Positions 35,180-46,080 are shown, counted from the first letter of the stretch. The stretch is 64,000 nt of DNA from Siphonodentalium dalli (GCA_032622095.1 CP136069.1:16917273-16981272); one strand, 5' to 3'. Numbers and translations are program-made. Notes: generated by a model not told the origin, from the letters alone.

Positions 35180-35562
35180 CAGGGGCGCCGGAAGAGGGGG
35201 GGGGGCAGATGGGGCAGCTGACCCCCCTGCCCTTGATCAAGGGGGGGGCGAGCGGGGGCAGGACTTGCCCTTTTTATGGAGACAGAAAATGCTTTTTGTG
35301 TTTTTAATCTCGTGTTTTTATAGCAAAATGTGACTTTTTTGGTCCAAATACCACCAATTTCACAAGGAATATTAATTTTTTGTCAATTTTATCACAAAAC
35401 GGCCATACAAAACCGACAAATACCATTAAAATAGAGATTTTTGCCACAATTAATTTATGGTTATTTTCCCGAGTTTGCGGAGAAAATGCCCTTTTTTGCG
35501 GAAAAGTGCCCTTTTTGTAGGCTCTGCCCCCCCCCTGCCCTTGGATGCTTCCGGCACCCCTG
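35180..35562. mobile_element. hAT-like MITE (383 bp) with perfect 8-bp target duplication
   Basis: Begins CAGGGGCGCCGGAAG and ends CTTCCGGCACCCCTG (14 of 15 complementary). TACCCAAG stands directly outside both ends (35172-35179 and 35563-35570). CAG-starting termini with an 8-bp duplication identify the hAT superfamily. The interior is G- and T-rich and non-coding. The intact duplication suggests a fairly recent insertion. Confidence 0.92.
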
Positions 35563-35570
35563 TACCCAAG

Positions 35571-36117
35571 TTGTTTCAATCAACTTCTTCAGAAAGGCAA
35601 ATATCACATTAGTTCTGCTATACTTTCGATGGATACTTTGTCTACCTGACGACATGTTCTGAAATGAAATAATTAAATGCGTCAACACAAAGAAAGTATA
35701 CATATACATATAGTTGCATTCAGTCTATTTTGAGGAGTTGTTAACAAAACAAGACATGTATGTGCCTGAATAAATCTTGTACGTCTGTTTTTTTTTATTT
35801 AATTCGCTTATTCCTGGGCGGTCGCGTGTAATAGAACGACACATGTGTTAATGCGTTTGTCGATAGTCATCGCAGAAGGATGTAACTCGAGTCTGTGTCT
35901 CTCGTTCTATCTCTCCGAGCTAGCACTCGTGTCGTATCTACAAACCCATTAAACGCTGTATCGTTCTGTGCATTTATTGTTTCACTCTGGAGAAATGTCT
36001 GAACCAGAGTTTTCTAAATGTAGTAACTCGAGTAAGAGTAGCTTCTTTATAAGTCAGTGTACGCGTATTATTTTGATCCCCGGAACTGGACCGGGATGTA
36101 ACACATTCGGGCGTAAT
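35571..36117. other. No gene seen
   Basis: Short frames only; nothing recognised. Confidence 0.5.
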
Positions 36118-36297
36118 TTAACCCTTTGAGTTTCCATTAGGGAATACATTGGCCTAACAATATTTACCATCACCTTGTAAGCCAGTGCATTCTCATATAT
36201 ATGAGGCTCCCTATGGAAGAATCGCATATCTAAGAGAATGCACTGGCACATAATCTGTAATGCTGCACCAGCGCATCTCCCATCATGAAAGGGTTAA
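36118..36297. mobile_element. Short TTAA-bounded piggyBac-like element (180 bp)
   Basis: Begins TTAACCCTTTGAG and ends CATGAAAGGGTTAA. The interior has decayed palindrome halves (GCATTCTCATATATATGAGG; AAGAGAATGCACTGGCAC) and the shared block AATGCTGCACCAGCGCA. Confidence 0.75.
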
Positions 36298-36312
36298 AAT
36301 CCATTCCAATCT

Positions 36313-36600
36313 GATGTTAAATCAATCAATTTTATTATACTTTTACACCAAATATGGTCAAATGTATACATACATAATAAAGAAACATAATTTATAACAA
36401 TGTAGTGAAAGGACATGTATTCATACGGTCATTTCTTTTCTTGACACAATATGTCGCACATAATAAAGTAGTTATATGTATTTGTATCGAGTTTGGTTTT
36501 ATTCAACTTATTGGGAATTTGCATTCGTCTGGTCGCGTATTCTGTCTAGCAGTTGGTCACTATGTTGCCATTTTCCCTTTTTGGCAATTCCGTGGTAGAC
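36313..36600 (-). repeat. Retroposon 3-prime end family (reverse orientation)
   Basis: Parallel to 31043-31300 over its length, from TCAATCAATTTTATTATAC to TTGGCAATTCCGTGGTAGAC. Confidence 0.7.
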
Positions 36601-36765
36601 ACTGTGTTTTCAACCATTTATTTACCGATGCCCCCATTCAGTTATGAAAATAGATGTTGGAATAGTCTATTAGTCATCTGGAGGGGGTGTTCAGGAAAAA
36701 TTAAGCAGACGGATAAGACAAGTACAAACAGATTCTTATTAATTGGTGGGAAATGTCAGATAATA

Positions 36766-37040
36766 TTAACCCTTCCATGACTGGAGCTTCCTGAAATTTT
36801 GCGAAAACCCTGTGCCAATACATTCAATATGCGAGTCGCCCATAGGGCGCCTCGCATATATAAGAGAATGCATTGGTCTAACAATGTTTATCTCGATCTT
36901 GTAACCCACTGCATTACCATATATATGCGAGACTTACTATGGGAGAGTCGTATATATATATATATATACATGTATATCAGAGAGTGTACTGGCACAGGGT
37001 ATTTAATGCTGCACCAGCGCAGCTCCCATGTCAAAGCTTC
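36766..37040. mobile_element. TTAA/CCCTT-ended palindrome element
   Basis: Left end TTAACCCTTCCATGACTGG. A shortened palindrome at 36814-36876, a second decayed one at about 36910-36992, then CACAGGGTATTTAATGCTGC and ACCAGCGCAGCTCCCATG. The right TTAA is lost. The 153-codon frame 36799-37260 runs through the palindromes and is not a gene. Confidence 0.75.
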
Positions 37041-37129
37041 AAACTACCATGGGACTTTATTTAGTATGAGATGGATCTTATACGATTTTAATGTCTTATT
37101 GTGCCGTTTTAATGACCCAATGTGGTTTT

Positions 37130-37602
37130 TCTGTGCTATGATATGCTTTATATCCAACTCATGCCATGAAACCCTACTCAGGCTAACGCACGTAGAGATC
37201 ATATTCCACCAGTGCAAAACCTGGGAACTTTCTGAAGTCTTGACAGGGAACCTTATATAGTCGAACAAATAACGCGGATAATATATGTCTTAGTTATTAT
37301 CTGTTCCTTAATAATGTACTTCACTGTAGGCGAACGTCCTAACTCGAAATGTCACGATTTAAGTGACTTTGTGGGCGATTTTTCTTTACGTCGCTTACAA
37401 TTATGGAATTTCTCCTGGGTAATTAATTCAAAATTTATTTCGATAATAACTAAGAATAATATTCCCCGCGTTATTTTTTCGACTTTATAAGGTTCCCTGT
37501 CAAAACTTCAAAAAGTTCCAAGGTTTTGTACTGGTGGAAAATTATCTCTACGGGCGTTAGACAGAGTAGAGATTCGTGGCATGATCTAAAAAAAATAACG
37601 TC
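37130..37602. repeat. Inverted repeat pair with a third copy at 40240-40375
   Basis: Arms 37130-37265 and 37465-37602 are complementary (AAGGTTCCCTGTCAAAACTT, GTTTTGTACTGGTGGAA). The 200-bp spacer is unrelated. 40240-40375 is an isolated copy in the orientation of the right arm. Confidence 0.8.
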
Positions 37603-37794
37603 ATTTTCTGTAAATTCTGTCTCTTGTCCTCGGTTGCTTACGGCGCACCTGAATACGGACACAAGCAATGTGGGATGTACCGCATCAAACTCCAAGTAGA
37701 GTTATCTCCCATCGCTTCACTGATATACAGTACCCTACGTAGGGGGCGCTGCATGGAGTTTGGTACCGCATGTGTTCATATAGCCCGGTTACCT

Positions 37795-37900
37795 TCTCCT
37801 CGATATTCTGCGCTATCATCGGGTTCTCCTCGATGTGTTGTGCAGTATCCCCGGGTTCCCCTCGATATGTTCTGCAGTATCCTCGGGTTCCCCGGTAGGT
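37795..37900. repeat. Minisatellite, about 33-bp units
   Basis: Three to four copies of GGGTTCCCCTCGATATGTTC plus TGCAGTATCCTC variants. Confidence 0.8.
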
Positions 37901-38317
37901 ATGTTTTGTAAAGTCATCAAGGCACTCATGTTTCATAATAGCTTTGTAGACGGGGCTAAATTATCCCGTTAAATAGCTAGGTCGCTTTACTACAAAAATA
38001 AACATCGATTGGAATGAGCAACTTTCGACGAGGGCGAATTCCATCAAGTGGCTTCGGCCAATTATACGCTTGGAACAAGGAACACGTTTGTCAAGGGCCG
38101 TAATTAACATTTTTAGTAAAGTGCCACATGAACTACTATCGACACACGTGGTGATATCGATAAAACGGAATCAGGCTAATCTCTCCTTTTTTGCACAAAG
38201 TCAACATTCTTTCACATTTCGTTACAGAGTCCATGGAATAGTTCGAAGACATGAATCATATATATGATAGATTTATTGACAGATGCGTCCACTCGAGGAC
38301 GATGTCAAAACAATGAC

Positions 38318-38410
38318 TTAACCCTTTATAGAGCCCCACATAGACTGGAGCAGACGACACTATGCAGTGCATGCTTCCATCTGTGTGAGGCTCCCTGTGG
38401 GATAAATCTC
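38318..38410. mobile_element. Fragment of a TTAACCCTTT-ended variant element
   Basis: TTAACCCTTTATAGAGCCCC start, with GGAGCAGACGACACTATGC as at 18377-18465. Abuts the next element. Confidence 0.55.
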
Positions 38411-38414
38411 TTAA

Positions 38415-38802
38415 TTAAATCTTTACTCAACAAAACGGCCAAAACCGGCCAAATAAATCTTCAACAGCCTAAAATATCTTCGGTCTGTCTCAATAGAACC
38501 ATACAAATATGGATATCATTGGAACCGGCTCCTTGACCACATTGTGATAGTTACAGTTATGCCCAGTGCCAATGCATTCTCTTATATATGCGAGTCGACC
38601 ATAGGTCGCCTCGCATATATAAGAGAATGCATTGGCCTAAACAAACTCTTTTTACCATTTTTTCTTACATTCTTTAACAATTTTATAATTTTTAATGTAT
38701 TAAGCCAATGCATTCTCTTATATATGCGAGGCGACCTATGGTCGACTCGCATATATAAGAGAATGCATTGGCACAGGGCCCTTCTGTTGGGTAAAGTATT
38801 AA
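38415..38802 (+). mobile_element. TTAA-bounded double-palindrome element (388 bp)
   Basis: Same architecture as 47277-47679: body, hairpin 38568-38636, one short tail unit, inverted hairpin 38704-38772, CACAGGG, and end TGTTGGGTAAAGTATTAA. The left end is slightly decayed (TTAAATCTTTACTCAACA). Confidence 0.9.
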
Positions 38803-39080
38803 AATTCAATGTTTGGTGATTCACACCGTTTATGCAGAAAGAGTTGGACCATATTGCGAATGATATTACATGCTTTGGGTTCATCATTTCTCAAGATGAT
38901 TAAGAATTTCTGTTTGTCAGCCATATTAATAATAAAGGTCGGAATATTGTCGATTATTTCCGCAAATAGACGCTCTCTTAGAGTTTTACAAATGGGGGGA
39001 TCGCATGATGAAGTGTTCTTCGGCTTCTACTTCCATTCCACACTTTTTAAAATTCTCTCACCAGCGGGTATACTTTAGGT
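38803..39080 (-). pseudogene. LINE C-terminal remnant
   Basis: Read on the - strand: CGMEVEAEEHFIM (C-terminal zinc-binding-like block, ...C.E.E.EH...), then ADKQKFLIILRN and MVQLFLHKRCES near the 3-prime end. Several stops. The last part matches 43255-43395 closely, and the EVE.EEHFI block matches 42450-42500. Confidence 0.6.
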
Positions 39081-39533
39081 TGTTTGTGTCTGCCTTTCTC
39101 AATTTCTAAAATATGGTTGCTATATGTGTTTCAACAAAACTAGCGTGACAGTATAGATAACTGTCACCTCATACGTTCTTATTACGACCCTATCAGATTT
39201 GACATTACGAAGCCAGGGACGCAGCAGTATTATATGACGTCGTCCAAACTCTCGAGCTCCCAACGTTGATCTGGTAAAACAAATTATCTAAATTTGGAAA
39301 TGATATGCCTGACATGATAAGAGTTGAACAATTCAGACCACAAATATGTAGAAATATATACTTTTGAAAGTTTGATACACTCTTCGAACAAATGTGTATA
39401 CTTTCTACACAATATGTTTTAAATGTGATCTTAAACAGAATTGTGTAGAAATGACATATTTTAAATTTTTAAAAGTACTTGCATCTGTCCGTGCGTGGTG
39501 CGTCTGGCATTTGGAATGGACTTTCACTACAAT

Positions 39534-39911
39534 GAGGCCCACACCCCCTTTTCGTACGCCGTATTCCATGCCCTGTTATGAGGTACGCCGTATTCCGGCC
39601 CCTCTGTTAGGAGGTATTCGGTATTCCAAAAATACCGGTATTCGTACGCCGACCTTCGACACCTTCCAAAAAATGATCATAATAATAATATAAATGCGAT
39701 TTTTGTCACAATAAATTCACGGTTTGACATACAGATCGTCGATCATCGTCATTTTAGATCATTTTAGACGTGGACACTGCGGGATGACCGGTGTTCGTAT
39801 ACGGCAATAAAAAATTTATCCGGAAAATTCCATATGACTGTTAACTGGCATTCCATATTCCACCCTCTGTGTTAAGTGGTATTCCGTATTCCAGGGGGTG
39901 GGGTGGGGGCC
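39534..39911. mobile_element. Possible hAT-like element (378 bp)
   Basis: ACTACAAT stands at 39526-39533 and 39912-39919. Inner ends GAGGCCCACACCCCC and GGGGTGGGGTGGGGGCC pair only loosely. The interior repeats TACGCCGTATTCC and GTATTCC words. The C/G richness makes chance pairing possible. Confidence 0.45.
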
Positions 39912-39929
39912 ACTACAATCAGGACGTTC

Positions 39930-40240
39930 AATGGAATTCTGTAGTTATTCATCTTTGTTTATCTGGAAATGTTTGTTGTTTTGTCTGTCCGATAAGATAT
40001 CTCCACCACCGGTTGTCGGATCTCAATAAAAGTTGTGCCACTGCTATATATATGACGACATTCAAAGAATTGTTCAGCCGTTTTGTTCGTGTTTTCCGAA
40101 CTAGAGTTATTCATCTTTGTTTATCTGAAAGTACTGATTTTTGTGTCCGTCTGCCTGAGTATCTCTGCTGTCATATGTTATGGTTATATGCCAAACGTAT
40201 AGAGAAGTACACTATTAAGGAACAGATAAACATTAAGAAA
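39930..40240. repeat. Diverged direct repeats shared with 48410-48690
   Basis: TTATTCATCTTTGTTTATCT occurs at 39945 and 40108, each followed by ...GTCTG.C.GA.TATCTC. The same pattern, with CGGATCTCAATAAAA, appears twice at 48430-48690. It is conserved as the frame RLSG...VRLPEYL..RLSDLN, but with stops; an old repeat of unknown type. Confidence 0.5.
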
Positions 40241-40375
40241 TATATTCCCTGTGTTATTTTGTCGACTTTGTAAGGTTCCCTGTCAAAACTTCAAAAAGTT
40301 CCAAGGTTTTGTACTGGTGGAATATGATCTCTACGAGCTTTAGCCACAATAGAGATTCATGACATGATCTACTAG
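40240..40375. repeat. Solo copy of the 37130/37465 repeat
   Basis: CTTTGTAAGGTTCCCTGTCA, then AAGTTCCAAGGTTTTGTACT and the CATGATCTA end. Confidence 0.8.
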
Positions 40376-40647
40376 GCTAAGTGCTTACAGAGGCAAAATT
40401 CCCAACTGGTTCACCCCTCTGTTTTAGAAACTGTGGTAATAGTACTACTCATTAGTAGGTGGGCAAATAAACATTCATAATTATGTCTGAGAAAAACAGA
40501 ATACATGTAGTAGAGGTAGTGTTCTGCCGGTACTGGCGGTATATATGTCACATGGGGTCAGTCCATCTCTTGTTCTATTTATTGTTTTTACTGTAAATAG
40601 CTTTCTGTGGTTCTCACTATTGATATGAATGCATGAGAATAAATCAT

Positions 40648-41040
40648 TAAAGTGATGTGAAACACTCCGGTATGGTCATCAAATAGAAATGGAAAATAAT
40701 ATTGTCCAGAGTAGTTATTTTTACAAATATTATGTCTAAATTGACAACACACACCGTCATTCTTATATATTAATTAAATGCAGTGACTGCCGATGGCGAA
40801 ATCGTTTTCGATAGTTTATCGCCAATAGAAGCGTCCCGATTCGAGTAGTAAATATTTACAATTTAGCGTAGTTCAGACAATGTTTACTATGGAGTGGTAT
40901 GGTCGATTTGCTTGTGATTTTCGGTGATGTTAGTAGAATGCTACATTCCTCCAGTTGGCATAGCACCTGAATACTAACTTACCAGTTTCACGCACCCGAA
41001 CAAGTACATAATATGTCTTTAAACCCTTATATAGTATTAT
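40648..41040. repeat. Dispersed repeat, copy 2 (see 11027)
   Basis: Collinear with 11027-11446 from TTAAAGTGATGTGAA to ATATGTCTTTAAACCC. Confidence 0.65.
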
Positions 41041-41789
41041 TACCGGTTTCCGTGCAAATAGCATCACATAGGTTCATATAGAACTTATTTTATTCTTAAA
41101 TATGCTCACATATGACTTATACCCGCTATTTCATTGAATGGCGCGGGCCGCATTGAAAACACAGTATAAAGAGCGTTCATCTGGTACGTCGTGTCGATTA
41201 AAACAGTAGATATAATACCTATATTAGTTTATTTCGGATTGAAGTAGGCTCATTTACGACTGTTTTGATCGTGTCCCATGTGGGTTCATATAGAGCTTAA
41301 TTCAAATTCAAATAATCACTATATGTGCTTATTTCGTGTGTTTTAAATAAGTTCTTTTTAACTTGTTTACGCAAGAACAGGCTGTTTGACAGAACATACT
41401 TTATATACGAAGTTTTTTTCAAACTATATCTTAATGTAGAAGGTCAACTCGAGTACAATCGGGTAACGTACCGGGTATACCCTCTTAATCCGAAAATGGT
41501 TCTCTGACGGAGGGATCCTATAGAGAGGTATTTGCAAGGTTTGCTTTTGAGAGAAGCTCTTGAATCAAACCGTGGTAAACGAGGTACTAACAGCAAGCGC
41601 GCACAGCATTTCAACGCGGTGATTTATCATCCGTATTCTCCCTTTACACTCTCCCCTGAACACGATCTTATAATCAAAAGCACGTGCGGTACAACGGACT
41701 CTGTCCCACGTTGCTTTATTACTCGCGTGTTGATATATTTCATAAGCCATTAAAAAGACCATTGTCAGAGCGGAACCAAGAATCCCTGC
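41041..41789. other. No gene seen
   Basis: 41040-41290 resembles 24110-24330 in reverse. A frame at 41532-41753 has no domain. Confidence 0.5.
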
Positions 41790-42330
41790 ACGACTGGGTG
41801 TCTCTGAGTATGCCAGACAACATATACAAGAAAACCAATGTCAGAAATGGTAACGCGCTCAAGATCATATATTATATATCCATGATTGTAATTATTAGAA
41901 TATAAAATATATTGGTTTTTGCGAATGACCAACTCAGAATTCCGATAAAATAACAATAAGAACCAGCACCCATAATTAACGAACCGGCGACCGACTCGGT
42001 CGTCTCCGACCACAACCCACAGTGGGCTGCAGAACGAAACATGTCTATAACAGTTGAAATATAAGAATTAAAACATTTCTTTGTCATTTCTTTTATTTGT
42101 AATTGGCATAGCTTATCACAAACCAAAAATCAACATTATTGACATAATAATGTTAACGACAATACACGAAATTGAAATTCCCAACTACACCTTTTACCGG
42201 ACTCGGCCTCCGGTCGCAGTTCGACTTTTAATCCTCCCAAAAATTCCCATTCTATAAATAAAACACCCGAAACAAGAATCTCTACACCAGTATATACACG
42301 CGGAGCGCGCCTAATAAATACCTCCGGCCA
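41790..42330. repeat. Dispersed repeat with an inverted copy at 49500-49870
   Basis: Shared blocks: AATGTCAGAAATGGTAACGC, ATTATAGAATATAAAATATATTGGT-like, CTACACCTTTTACCGGACTC, GGCCTCCGG and GCGGAGCGCG. The two copies have block losses relative to each other. Confidence 0.75.
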
Positions 42331-42429
42331 TACTCAGTCGTATCCACCGTGACTGGATGTTTGACCATTGTCAGAGCGGCTGGATGTCTCTGAGTAACAA
42401 ATATGCCTCCGGCCATACTCAGTCGTATC

Positions 42430-43180
42430 CACCATGAATGTCTGATCATGAGAGAATTTGCAAAAAGGTGGAATGGAGGTAGAAACCGAAGAACACTTCA
42501 TTATTCTAATACAACAATAAGAGTGACAGACAAACTAATAATTGAAAGGTTAAAATCAGAACATATAAATAGTTCAAAAAAGACATTTTCGATGACGACA
42601 GACCAGGTGGTGCTAATAAACTGCGAACTTACAGAACTTTCAAAGACAATTATGACATAGAACCGTACCTGAGGCACGTTCGATCGTCCGCGGCAACAGA
42701 GATGTTCACTCGACTACTTGTTAGCAATCATATTTTAGCTATAGAAAAGAGTCGACACACGCAACCGAAGACGCCATTAAAAGACCGAATTTATCACATG
42801 TGTGATGAACTTAAAGTTGAAACAGACAAACATTTGATTATGGAATGCAATGCGTACGCTGACTCTAGAAAAGACTCAAAATTATAGCATAGATTTCATA
42901 AACATCGGTGATGATGATAAGTTCATCTTCATAATGAAAAACAAGGACAAACAAATAATCAATTCCGTGTGCAACATGATCCGGTTATTCTTTCTAAAAA
43001 GACAGAATGTCAATATGAGAAAATAAACGTTGAAAGTATTAATTTATAATACTAATGATTATTTATAGTACATGTGCCTATTACATGTATTTTATTTCAA
43101 TGTGTAACTTTTCATGTATGAACTGTTATTTGCAACTGCCTGCATTGGTGTATTGCAATAAATCATCTTATCTTATCTTA
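42430..43180 (+). pseudogene. LINE C-terminal fragments with (TCTTA)n tail
   Basis: 42440-42500 reads GMEVETEEHFII. A second frame, open 42573-42887, reads DDDRPGGANKLRTYRTFKDN, then TRLLVSNHILAIE and DELKVETDKHLIMECNAYAD, the order (KLRTYR.FK; LR...LAIE; C...E.E.H...EC..Y) seen after the reverse transcriptase in jockey-like invertebrate LINEs. 42897-43026 continues in another frame (DDDKFIFIMKNKDKQ, MIRLFFLKRQ). The 3-prime end is GCAATAAATC followed by CTTATCTTATCTTA. Frameshifted and truncated; two fragments may be joined. Confidence 0.7.
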
Positions 43181-43185
43181 TGCGA

Positions 43186-43211
43186 CCCCCCCCCCCCCCC
43201 CCCCCCCCCCC
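43186..43211. repeat. Poly-C run (26 bases)
   Basis: Directly follows the LINE tail; another C-run lies at 43702-43712. Length may be an assembly estimate. Confidence 0.9.
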
Positions 43212-43254
43212 ATTTATAAAAATCTAAGAAAACAATATTTAGACCTTTAATAAT

Positions 43255-43395
43255 ATGGCTGACCAACAGAAATTTTTAATCATCTTGAGAAATAATGAAC
43301 CCAAAACATGTAATATCATCTGCAACATGGTCCAACTCTTTCTACATAAACGGTGTGAATCATCAAACATTGAATATTAATATTTTTATGTTACT
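43255..43395 (+). pseudogene. LINE 3-prime terminal fragment
   Basis: Reads DQQKFLIILRNNEPKTCNII, then MVQLFLHKRCESSN. Near-identical to the - strand copy at 38803-38900. Confidence 0.65.
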
Positions 43396-43840
43396 ACATA
43401 CTTAAAATCACATTTTATTTATGTAACTGTTTTGACATCGGCCTCGAGTGGGTGTATATCTGTCAATTTATCTTTTATTTTATCTTTTTATCTTGACAAG
43501 CAACTTGGTAAGCAACATATCTCGGAGAGTACGGTTGCCCACCCACATATACGGCAAGGAATTGGTCACGTCTGTGTATATAAAACATGCAACACCCCCA
43601 CCCAGTTGTTAGGACAGTATGGTGGTCCGCCCATACCCAACACGAAGAGATGCCTGATTTAAGCAAGTGACAAACCTACGGCAGATCAAACAGAATAGTG
43701 ACCCCCCCCCCCCAATATCCTCAAGAATGGATCACTGGTATGTGTATACGGCAGGCAAAAGACTCCATACCATACATAGTGTGCATTGGTTCCACATGTA
43801 AGCCACCATTCCCGGATAGCTCATCTGTGCGACATATTGT
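43396..43840. other. No gene seen
   Basis: Short overlapping frames only; a C-run at 43702-43712. Confidence 0.5.
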
Positions 43841-43844
43841 GTTA

Positions 43845-44395
43845 AGACCACAAATTACCGTATGAATACATGTCCTTTCACTACATTGTTATAAATTATA
43901 GAGACTTCTTCACATAGATTCTATTTCTTTTTTAGTTTAGTTTCTCTATATCCCCAAATACGCAGACGACACATTGCATAAATAGAGGATCTCACATGAG
44001 TTTCTATTTTATACGGAATTTATCAACCAAGTTCACTAAATTCGATTTGAGCCGAGGTTTACCGAGGCTCAAATAGAATTTAGTGGACGAGGTTGATAAA
44101 TTACGTATAAAATAGGACGAGTGTGAGATACTTGTTATCACATGATCAAATAAACGCGAAGCAATGCGAAATATCCATCGAAAACAACGATAAAAACCGC
44201 AGCGATCGCAAGTCATTTGAAGAACGATGTGACGTCATCGCACGCGCTGTTATTAAACGTGTCTCTTATCGATAATTATGAAACTGCTTTTATGGGCAAA
44301 TTATGTGATAATAGATGTTCCAATGGGTGTACATCACAATATTCACCATTTGGGAACTGAGTTTATGTCTCCCATAGCAGATGCAAATACATATA
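43845..44395. repeat. Copy of the hairpin-bounded element body, split by an insertion
   Basis: 43898-43988 and 44310-44395 together match the uninterrupted 45158-45312 (ACTTCTTCACATAGATT, GCAGACGACACATTGCATAA, CCATTTGGGAACTGAGT, CTCCCATAGCAGATGC). 43845-43897 is a fragment of the 44398 retroposon end. Confidence 0.8.
43989..44309. mobile_element. Inserted palindrome-containing element (321 bp)
   Basis: Flanked by AATAGAGG (43981-43988) and AATAGATG (44310-44317), a probable 8-bp target duplication with one change. The first 150 bp fold on themselves (TATTTTATACG, AATTTATCAACC, CACTAAATTC and their complements). The second half, with GTGACGTCATCGCACGCG, is single-copy here. Confidence 0.7.
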
Positions 44396-44397
44396 AC

Positions 44398-44553
44398 TAC
44401 AATATTATGTGCGACATATTGTGTCAAGACCACAAATGACCGTATGAATACATGTCCTTTCACTACATTGTTATAAATTATGTTTCTTTATTATGTATGT
44501 ATACACTTGACCATATTTGGTGTAAAAGTATAATAAATTGATTGATTGATTGA
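44398..44553 (+). repeat. Retroposon 3-prime end with (TTGA)n tail
   Basis: ATTATGTGCGACATATTGTG to AAAAGTATAATAAATTGATT plus GATTGATTGATC. Sense-oriented member of the 31043/36313 family. Confidence 0.75.
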
Positions 44554-44989
44554 TCATAGCAAACAATATATTACCACCGATTACAAGACCAATGCGGTGG
44601 ATAACCCATATTGATCATGGCTGGGTCACGCCTGGGTATGACAGACCCGTCAATATTGAAGGATCCGTACTCACCAAACGCCACACAAAGTGTGTGTAAC
44701 GTCAATGTTTGAAAATATGAGCAGAATATATATCTGGAACAGTCATGAAATGAAGTCCATTATATCCGAAGAAATTAAGCCCTCTGGTAATGATGAGAAT
44801 TATTTTTATGATTTGAAATTAAGTCCATTTTCAATCAGCACTGCCTAGATTTTTCTTCCTAATCGGCATTCTGTGCGCAACTTCATTTACATATACATTT
44901 GTGGTTTATTGCAAAGTACAAATTTGTACACATTTTTCAAGGTGGCGCAGCTGAGCTACCGACTGGAAGATACACTTATATAACCAAGT
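44554..44989. other. No gene seen
   Basis: Unique-looking sequence. Confidence 0.5.
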
Positions 44990-45415
44990 CTGAGTTTAGT
45001 GTGTCTGTCATTTGCAAAATGAGGTCCGCAGAGGGTGAATTTTTACTGACGCTTTCCCGCATAGCGAACTAGCATCACTAAATTCGCCCTCTGGGGCCCT
45101 CATTCTGCTTAGGCCTCATCTTCTCTGGAAAGTCTCTTTATTATCAAATTTCTATAGAAACTTCTTCACATAGATTTTATTTCTTTTTTAGTTTAGTTTC
45201 TCTATATCCACCAATAGGCAGACGACACATTGCATAATAGAGGTTCCCGATGGGTGTACGTCACAATAATCACCATTTGGGAACTGAGTCTATGTCTCCC
45301 ATAGCAGATGCATAATTGGGTCACAGAGGGTGAATTTGGTGATGCTAGCCCGCTGTGTGGGACAGCGTCACTAAATTCACCCTCTGGGGAGCTCATTCTG
45401 CAAATGCTAAACACA
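44990..45415. mobile_element. Hairpin-bounded element (about 426 bp)
   Basis: Both ends carry the same inverted hairpin: GAGGGTGAATTT...AAATTC.CCCTCTGG, with CCTCATTCTGC. Outer ends CTGAGTTTAGTGTGTCTG and CATTCTGCAAATGCTAAACA are roughly inverted. Best compared with 62987-63418. Confidence 0.8.
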
Positions 45416-45519
45416 GGCTTGTATATGACGGCTACGGTTTTTGTGTTGCACTAAATTTCCGGAATTGTTGGACGGAGAAAGGAAATACAATCTTGAGTTT
45501 GGTGGTCCCCTGCTGTTAT

Positions 45520-46080
45520 CCACGTTTTCGCTAATGACTCGATGCACTCACAGGCAGTAGTATATGTCATGAGTGATTGGGAAATGTGGCGTTCATGTAA
45601 ACATGTGTACCACCACCACGCCAAGGCCTTCGACATGTAGATTATGAGATTCATATATACAGTAATGCCCTAAATAATCGACTCCTTAAGAGCATTCTGA
45701 TGAATGGCAACAAGCCACATTTCCGACTAAATCCTGAAAAATTACCCATAATTCTGCTGTGGTTAAGGAGTCGATTATTTAGGGCTTTACTGTAGTTGGG
45801 CTATAGCATGCGTGATACAAAGCTTCCCCAACGTCATAATACTTAATATTACTCATGCGAGATTGAGAAATGTGACGTTCACGTAAGCTTGTGTGCCACT
45901 CCCAACACCGATGCATTCATCGTGTGCATGCATTCATATAGTTGGCTAGTATGCGTGATCCAAGGATCACCAACATCCTAATGGTCATCAGTGATATAGA
46001 AATGTGGCGGTCAAGTATAGGAATCACTGAACTAAATGGTCTCCCACAGACGACAGTGTTTCAAATAAGTCACTGAATTG
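45520..46080. repeat. Diverged tandem repeat, about 130-bp units
   Basis: Units share GAAATGTGGCGTTCA.GTAA, TGTG..CCAC.CC and ATATAGTTGG-CTA-GCATGCGTGATCCAA. One unit is interrupted by the element at 45660. Confidence 0.7.
45660..45792. mobile_element. TA-flanked MITE with a deleted arm (133 bp)
   Basis: Keeps both termini (CAGTAATGCCC, GGGCTTTACTG) and the right arm; the left arm is lost after ACTCCTTAAG. The empty site ATTCATATAGTTGG survives in the neighbouring tandem unit near 45934. Confidence 0.9.

Noticed and set aside
36799-37260. 153-codon + strand frame
   Set aside because: It runs through two palindrome copies and a repeat arm; the peptide is the translation of the hairpin (CESRIYI.., SRIYKRMHW) and recurs wherever the hairpin does.
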